Shown: positions 57,400 through 64,000 of the stretch, piece by piece | Numbering within the stretch: the stretch's first letter is position 1 | How the letters are laid out: each line of letters begins with the position of its first letter | Assembly: GCA_023653785.1 (NCBI GenBank) | Contig: JAMKCH010022312.1 | Span: 1-64,000, forward strand | Reading direction: 5' to 3' | DNA length: 64,000 bases | Source of the DNA: Ophioderma brevispina | Lineage: Eukaryota > Echinodermata > Ophiuroidea > Amphilepidida > Ophiodermatidae | Made by a program: the position numbers and the translations under genes | The notes under the pieces: generated by a model | Databases searched by the model: none | The model's input: only the letters and a program-made list of their open reading frames with translations | Told to the model about the DNA's origin: nothing

Positions 57400-58480
57400 C
57401 CCTTTTAAAGCCCCTTGAGCGTGACTTGACCTTTGACCCCTGTAACTGCACCAAAATGTCATTAATGTATTTTTATTTTTACGTGTGTTAACCCCCCAAA
57501 CAAAATTTTTTAACCCCACAAAAAAGGATCAATATTATTGAGTTTCAAGCATGTCAGGGAATTGACCTTTCACCCCTATATAATGTGACCCCTGGGTAAC
57601 GGATGGGTTCAACGGTTACTGTTCTGTATTTATGATGACACAAGGATTATCCCTGACAAATTCACTCAATCGGAGCTGTTTTGTAAATTTACCTTTGCCA
57701 TTGTCCTTTGACTTTTGGGATCGAGATTCTCAGAGACATCTTCTACTTTACGTTACATCACTTAGTACTAATGGGCTTTATCTGTCTATAGGCTGAGATA
57801 AACCAATTTGGCGTATTTTTACATTTTTTGCAAAATTGACCTTGGACCCTTTCCCCTTTAATGACCGTTGATCCCGGTCTAAAAAACTCGGGCTACACAA
57901 CAAAAATGCATTGTTCCAATTGCAAATAAAAAAATTCTCCGATGCTTAGTTCTGGCGATAAAAATTCTTGCAATTTTACCTAAAACGAAAGGACCTAAAT
58001 AAATGACCTTTGCCTCCAAAATTAAAAATACCTTGCATACACCAGGTAACAGAAAGCATATATGCAAGTTAAGTCACTGTACTATGTTGTGTTTTGAGAT
58101 AAAATTTGAATATTGTTGAAAATATTGGTTTTTGACCGGAAAGTTCCCCCTAATGACCTTGACCCCGATGCCGACACAACGTTGTGAAGGGTCTTAAGCT
58201 GCATCATATGTATGAGTCACGGGGACCATACAACGTTGCATTATAGCAGATAGATATTTTTGAAAGATTTTTTGAAGATTTCAGATTTTTCACTTTAAGG
58301 ACCGGAAGTGCCCCTTTAATGACCCCAGATTGACCTCTCGACCATAACTCATGGTGGAAGGGTCTAAAGCTCTTCATATGCATGAGTCACGATACCATGC
58401 AGTGTAATCTGTAGGCGCTGTGAAACTTTAAGGAAAATGACACTTTTGACACCGTGTGACCCTAGATGACCCGCAGGGGT
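57400..58480 (+). repeat. Diverged tandem array with TGACC words
   Basis: Units of about 170-185 bp are clearest at the right. GAAGGGTCTTAAGCTGCATC, then ATATGTATGAGTCACGG (58187), is repeated as GGAAGGGTCTAAAGCTCTTC, then ATATGCATGAGTCACG (58351). Each is preceded by a TTTAATGACC / TAATGACCTTGACC block. Older units to the left share CTTTGACCCCTGTAAC-like words. Confidence 0.6.
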
Positions 58481-59554
58481 CCAAGTCATATGGACATAAA
58501 TGGGATGCCTCAGCGGCCATTCGGTGTGAGTCTGGTCCAGAATACGTCAAAAACTTGACTGAGACTAGCGCAGTTTTGAAATTGAGACGAAAGAAAGAAG
58601 AAGATAAGACACGGCATCAGAAACAGAACAAGGACGGCTGACGGCCCGCCCCGTCTGTAATTAATTGCGATAACAATGTTGGTCATTTAAATGTTTGCCA
58701 GGCGTAGATGAGTATGTGCACGTCTAAAATATGGTATTGATAATTCTTCAAGTAGTTAACCATTAACAAGAATTATATGGTTGCTGAAAAGATTTTTCCT
58801 GGTACAGCGAGGTTTACAAAACCTGTGTAAATCTTAAGCTGACACCCCTACCATATGTTTACGTAAAGAACGTATACAAATGAGCTTTTATTAAAATGGG
58901 ATTATAAATTCGACACAAAACAACACAGCAACGAACACTCACATTGATCCATTACTGCATTATTAAAACGGTAGGGTGGAGTAATCGCATTTTCATGAAA
59001 ATATGCAAAGGAAATGGATATTCATTAAACAATTACATTTGACAATATCACTATAGAACTTATTATGATATGTTTGTGTTAAGGGATCTCTTATGGATTA
59101 CTTACATTTCAAGGAAATGTGCTCATCAATATGCAGATAAATTTGCCCCCCCCCCCCAAAAAAAAATGAGCAGCCGTCGTGCTCGACCACTCTACCAAAT
59201 TTGAAAGTAAGCCATTTTTCCTTATAGCCTTGACAATGTTGTTAACATTGATCATTAGTGATGAGTCTTAAGGTGATTAAACTGTAGTTCTTTCACCTTA
59301 CAGCCTGCTGAGAACGACAATTAACAATGATGATGATGGTTGCGTAGAAATTCTTGGTCTTCGATCTCTTAAAGTGAGAGTTGAAGTACAACATCTCGGT
59401 CGTTTCTTGCAATTATACAAGTTTATTGGGTTTACACCAGTTTGCAATACAGATTCAACACCTTAAAGGCTACTTTACCATTTCGAGGGTGGAAAATCAG
59501 GGAGAGCTGGATGTCGTCACTGTAAACTACAGCCTTGAACACGTGGGCAGAAGA
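58481..59554. other. Intergenic, nothing recognised
   Basis: Short ORFs only. A C9-A9 homopolymer pair lies at 59149-59166. Confidence 0.4.
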
Positions 59555-59875
59555 TATCATGTTAGGGGGACAATGAGAACCTTAGGATGTCAGATGACAA
59601 TAGATGACAACTTTTTAGGGTGTAAGAATGACACATTTAGGGTGTCATCCAGAAGATTCAAGATAAAGATTTTCAAATGACACACTTTAGGGTGTCAATA
59701 CAGAAATGACCACCTTTGAGGAACACCTTTAGGGTGTAAAGCCAGAATGACAACCTTTGGGGTCTCAAAAAATAGACCCCAAAGGTGTAATTCTGGATTT
59801 ACACCCTAACGTGTTTTTCTGACACCCTAATGCTGTCACCTGACAACCTAAATGTGCCAACAATTGATACCTTTA
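59555..59875. repeat. Hairpin cluster built on TTTAGGGTGT words
   Basis: TTAGGGTGT and its complement ACACCCTAA recur about eight times. The core 59729-59809 is a palindrome with arms of about 37 bp. The innermost stem CCTTTGGGGTCT (59754-59765) pairs perfectly with AGACCCCAAAGG (59774-59785) around an 8-base loop. The rest may be a decayed palindromic transposon. Confidence 0.75.
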
Positions 59876-60774
59876 CATGCTCATCTGAAGACTCAACATT
59901 GGACAATCCATTTAAGTGTCATTTATTTAGTGTTAATCCTCACCCCTAAAACCAGAAACATGGTTTTGTATCAGAAATTGGAGTAGAGCTAGTGGGCATT
60001 CAGAGTAGCGTTTTCGAGTGACGAGTGCACTTCGAGCTGACGCTGAGGACAGACTAGACATGTTGCATACGCATAGAAAAAAAATGTCGCGTGCTTGCTG
60101 CTGTGCCAAATTTGGGTTTCCTTTGTTCTTGTAGTTAGAATTTAAAAGTTCAAACACCTGGTGGCAAAACCAATTAATTTACCTTGCAAGTTGGATATTG
60201 CCATGGTTTCCAGGTACCAAACGTTTGTGATGAAAGGAAAACTATAACAAAAACCCCGAGACGACAAATATAAAAACATGAGTATACAAAATCAAAGGGG
60301 GGTAATAGATGGCTTCTTAGCTGACTTGACCGTGTGACAATTAAAAATAAATGGCACTGAGGGGTGAAAAAAGTAATGTGAGACTTGTAAGTATGCAATG
60401 TTGTTGTTTTGTGTTGGAATAGGGTGTTGACTGTAGCCTTATTTGGTTATGTTACCCGCTGGCATTATTTTGAACGCTGCATGAAATGCACAAACTCGCT
60501 GTTCGTATCTTTTTTACGTGACCTGCAGGGGGTGACGGAAGGCAACGCGAACGAAAGTGGAGGGGGATTCAAAATGTATCATTAATTACAATAGAAGGGG
60601 AAGTGTGTCCAAAATATAGAAACATAGAGTTGTTAAGTGCGCGTGGGCGGTGATCACTATATAGAATTATTAGGGTTAATGTGCAGCAGATCAAATTTAA
60701 TTCGGGGTCAGTTCAGTTTGAGATACGAATTCTACGAGATGGTCTTGCGACAAACGGAATGGTCTTACGATCTG
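59876..60774. other. Intergenic, nothing recognised
   Basis: Two minus-strand ORFs of 74 codons and nothing recognisable. Slightly higher GC near 60000-60060 and 60540. Confidence 0.4.
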
Positions 60775-60776
60775 TA

Positions 60777-61112
60777 CACTGTAATCCATGCGATGGCGAC
60801 CTATTAGAACAAGTGTTTAGAACGTTTAAATGAACACCATTCCTGTGTAGAATCTAAACACCTCTAGATGTAATTTTAAGACATTGTGTTTAGATCCTAA
60901 ATACATCTAAACACAATACACGTCGTCTCAAAAGTGAGACGAGAGCTAAACGCCTTATTTTCTCACTTTTGAGACGTGTGTTGGTTAATTGTGTTTAGTA
61001 TGTTTAGAATCTAAACACATATGCATATTAAAATGACATACTTAGGTGTTTAGATTAAACATGAGGTTCATTTCAACATCTAAACATGTCGCCATCGCAT
61101 GGATTTACAGTA
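60777..61112. mobile_element. 336 bp palindromic element (CACTGTAA type)
   Basis: The ends CACTGTAATCCATGCGATGG and, inverted, TACTGTAAATCCATGCGATG are flanked by TA. The centre holds a second palindrome, GTCTCAAAAGTGAGA pairing with TCTCACTTTTGAGAC. GTGTTTAGA/TAAACAC blocks fill the arms, as in the 208 bp element at 43418-43625. Non-coding. Confidence 0.75.
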
Positions 61113-62154
61113 TAGGAGTTGTCAGGTGTACCATTTACCACAAAAACGTCAGAATTAAGACAGGCCCGTCGTAGCGAAAAAAAAAGTGTGATTCCACTCT
61201 CAAAAATATAATTTGAACTAAAACTCATTCTTCGAGAGCACTGAGGGAAGGGATTTTTTAGTGAAGTTCGTTCTTGAAAGTGATTTCCACTCTTTCAAAG
61301 TGTTGTTTTTCCTAAAAAAATAAGTTAACTCGAAGAGTTCCCCGGTAAGGTTTCGTTTAGCTCTGATTACTGAATCACTATGTATACTGTTATTACTTGA
61401 TTCCAAAGCCGGATTTATCGACCAGTAAAATCCTACGTCCACGTTTTTTGTTCGCCTGCGAATCCATTTCTGCGAATCTTTATGGCCCATAGTGTTACTA
61501 AAATTCTAACAGATACAATTGCCCAGTGTGTAACACTCAGGCCGACTATTTCACGCGACCAGGCCCACATGTTTACAACCATTGCTGTTAAACTGTCTAT
61601 TGGTTGTAAACTTCCTTTTCATTTTATTCCAACAGCTAGGGGGTGGGGACGGAAGTGTGTGAATTTCTTCCAGAAAAAATTAGGGTCATTACACATCTAA
61701 TTCTTGTCTTAATAAACTGATGAAACAATAAAAATTAACGGCCCTCCAAAAAATTAAAAACAAAAACAACAAAAAACTATACACACTGGGCTCTTTGGGT
61801 CAACAGTTTCTAAGACAATACTTACTTTTTGGCCAAAATTATGCACCAAAAAAGAGATAATTCAGTTACTGTGTAAAAAGCGTTGCAGGATTATTCCATA
61901 TTTTTGAAGGGGCATTGTTTTTCATGTTGTCACAAAATGATTTGACCAGAGAAGAAGAGTATGTTGTGTCTGGAAGTGAGGAATTCGGCCATTTCCTATA
62001 ATCCCTATCTAATAGGCCAACAAATATGCGACCACTTCCTTTCAAGGTATGCGTTCGTTACTTCAATATCCGTTCCACTTCACCTTTTGGAGTTGGCTTG
62101 GTTGGCGGATTAATTTTAGGCATTTTGAGAAATTAGTCTAGGCAGATTCCATGG
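61113..62154. other. Intergenic, nothing recognised
   Basis: A 90-codon minus-strand ORF (61218-61490) and a 72-codon + strand ORF (61482-61700) overlap head to head. Neither is recognisable or has flanking signals. Confidence 0.4.
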
Positions 62155-62996
62155 TTCCCATGCCACCCCCTTAAAACTAATTCTAACATTATTTTGAGAA
62201 GCCTAGGACTATCCTAAAAAGTGGTGCGTTTAGTGAAGGGTATAGTAAATGATAGTCTCATCATAAGGATTCAGAAAATGTGTAATTTGGACAGTTGTGA
62301 TGTTAGTACCGAAATATGGGTGAAAATTTTGCTGGACAAGGTCATTGAACTTTGCTGTTCATTGACAGGGGCCAAACTGTCAAATGCATGGATCTGGCAA
62401 AATTGTTGTTAAAAGTTGTTTGTATGAGCATGAGGCAATCCAGAAAAGGATAGTTGAATATCTCGGATGTAGTTAGGTGGTACAATTTCGTGTAAAGCTA
62501 CATCTTGTCAAATTTGCATTGTTTTGTCTATGGGATTTAGGGACGAGTAGTCTCTTTCCTAAAAAATCAACCAAACGAGAAGATCCTTAAATCATGGAAA
62601 CTGTACCTTTCCAGATTGTTCATCCTCATACCACAATAGACACAATTTTGTCAAGATTGAATTTTTGAAAATTTGGCTCCCATGTAACAAGTGAGACAAA
62701 TACAAAAGTTCAATGACCTTTACACATTTTCACCAATATCTCGGTACGAAACATTCACAGATTGCTAAAATTTACATAGTCTGATTCCTTATAGGGAGAC
62801 GAGTCATTTGAGATACCTTTCCACTAAATCGAACCCCTTTTTATAACTGATCTCTTTAGCATTCAAGATGGCCACCAACGGACCCCGTGGGGACCATATT
62901 TTAGTTGGTAACATCAAAATTCTTTAAGGAGATGTCCTAGATATTCTAAAAAATCATGTTAGAATTTAAGTTTTAAGGGGGGTGCATGTGAACCCA
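62155..62996. mobile_element. Second foldback element
   Basis: The outer ends ATGCCACCCCCTTAAAACTA, ATTCTAACAT and, inverted, CATGCACCCCCCTTAAAACT, AAATTCTAACAT are alike. The arms continue inward: ATAAGGATTCAGAAAATGTG pairs with a degenerate right-arm copy, and AAGGTCATTGAACTTT (62338) with AAAGTTCAATGACCTT (62706). Its internal blocks resemble those of the 36.7-37.7 kb foldback. No gene. Confidence 0.6.
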
Positions 62997-64000
62997 TTAT
63001 CTGCTAATAACACTAATGGTCTTGCTTCGATTTTCTCAAAGTATAGGCACATTTTGAAAAGGACTATTTCCTTTTACAAGAACAATCGAAGATGTGTCGA
63101 AATATAATACCTGAGGCTTCTGATCTATATTTGAAAGACCCGCCCTTGTGCAGACCTAGTTATGTATAAATGAGCTGGCAACACGAGTGATTTCTAGCAA
63201 TACCGTTTTATTTTGGTCTCTAAGTTCAGGAATACAATGCAATGCGATTTCTTCCTGTTGTGATACAGTGTAATTGTGTATTTTGTTGTCGCTTTAGATT
63301 TTGAATTATAGACTATTGTCTGTGTGGGCTTATAGACACGAATTGTGATTGGATTAGATAGGAAACAAGAGTTCTTGACCCGATTAAATTTTGATGGCTT
63401 ATTTGCATAATTTTTATTCAAAAATCGTGAATGCAAATTGCTTCTTTTGTTTTGTCCATCTTGTTTTCATTAGAACCCATCATGTATTACAGATTTCTTG
63501 TATTCTTGGAAGCTATTTGACATATTTGCATTTTCTGTTTTTCTGAAATCAAAATTAGAAACTAGAGAACTTGTCTATTGTTTGCCTTCCTATGAATTTC
63601 CTCCAGTTGTGTCTCTCGTGTGTGTATAGGCCTATGTAGTTTCTGTACATTATGGATTATAGCTTTAAAAACTATGCTGGTGTTCTTGTATGTCTCTAGT
63701 GATGAAACTTGGCTAAAAATGTTCCATATAATTTGAAGTTTTGATTATATAGTAGAGCAAAATTATGCACTGCATTGGCCCATAGTACCGTGTGCTGTGT
63801 GGATCTGTGTGTGTGTTTCGAATACATGTGGTATACCACATTTGAGACGTCTTTGTTCACACTCAAGGAACAATTTCCTGGGCCTAAAATGGTCGACGGG
63901 TCACACCCCTTAAAATTAATGTTGATTTGACTCAGTTCAGGTAAAATGAGAACCCACTGCAGAATGTTGTGAACAATCCGTAAACCAACAATACCGGAAG
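62997..64000. other. Right end of the window, nothing recognised
   Basis: AT-rich, with an 80-codon minus-strand ORF (63194-63436) without known product and a short TGTGTGTGTG run at 63807. No element ends seen. Confidence 0.4.

Overview
This is eukaryotic, AT-rich, intron-rich and repeat-dense DNA with no bacterial features. The mix of elements (a DIRS-type tyrosine-recombinase retrotransposon, two decayed CR1/Jockey-like LINEs, tRNA-derived SINEs and very many small inverted-repeat DNA elements) suggests a marine invertebrate, perhaps a deuterostome such as a hemichordate, echinoderm or amphioxus. That placement is an inference from style, not from a diagnostic gene.

Left part (about 1.9-27.8 kb, + strand): the 3' half of one protein-coding gene. 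Eight exons (1946-2066, 11890-12013, 14433-14477, 15843-15908, 16694-16728, 18964-19047, 21575-21730, 22924-22974) join in phase into about 227 codons ending in TAG, and they lie in long introns full of repeats. I do not recognise the protein. The next 4.8 kb has no coding signal and few repeats. It is best read as a long 3' UTR ending near an AATAAA at 27769 with GT-rich sequence after it.

Middle part (28.5-45.3 kb): a mobile-element graveyard. In order it holds a CTGT microsatellite followed by arrays of diverged 150-200 bp units (28.5-31 kb), a decayed DIRS element on the minus strand (33.0-34.1 kb) between direct and inverted copies of another repeat (31.4-35.6 kb), a foldback element (36.7-37.7 kb), two LINE remnants on the minus strand (38.8-40.2 and 41.8-43.7 kb, the second split by a 208 bp palindromic element), and a TTAA-flanked MITE (44.8-45.3 kb).

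Right part (45.3-64 kb): no convincing gene. It holds two more TTAA-flanked inverted-repeat elements (46.3-47.6 and 48.4-49.3 kb, the second carrying a nested element with a TTA target duplication), a SINE, several hairpin clusters, a CA-type microsatellite, tandem arrays, and a second foldback element (62.2-63.0 kb).

The main discoveries are the unidentified gene and the record of nested insertions. At three places (5.8 kb, 43.4 kb and 48.5 kb) an insertion can be removed on paper, leaving one copy of the target site, and the interrupted host sequence becomes continuous.
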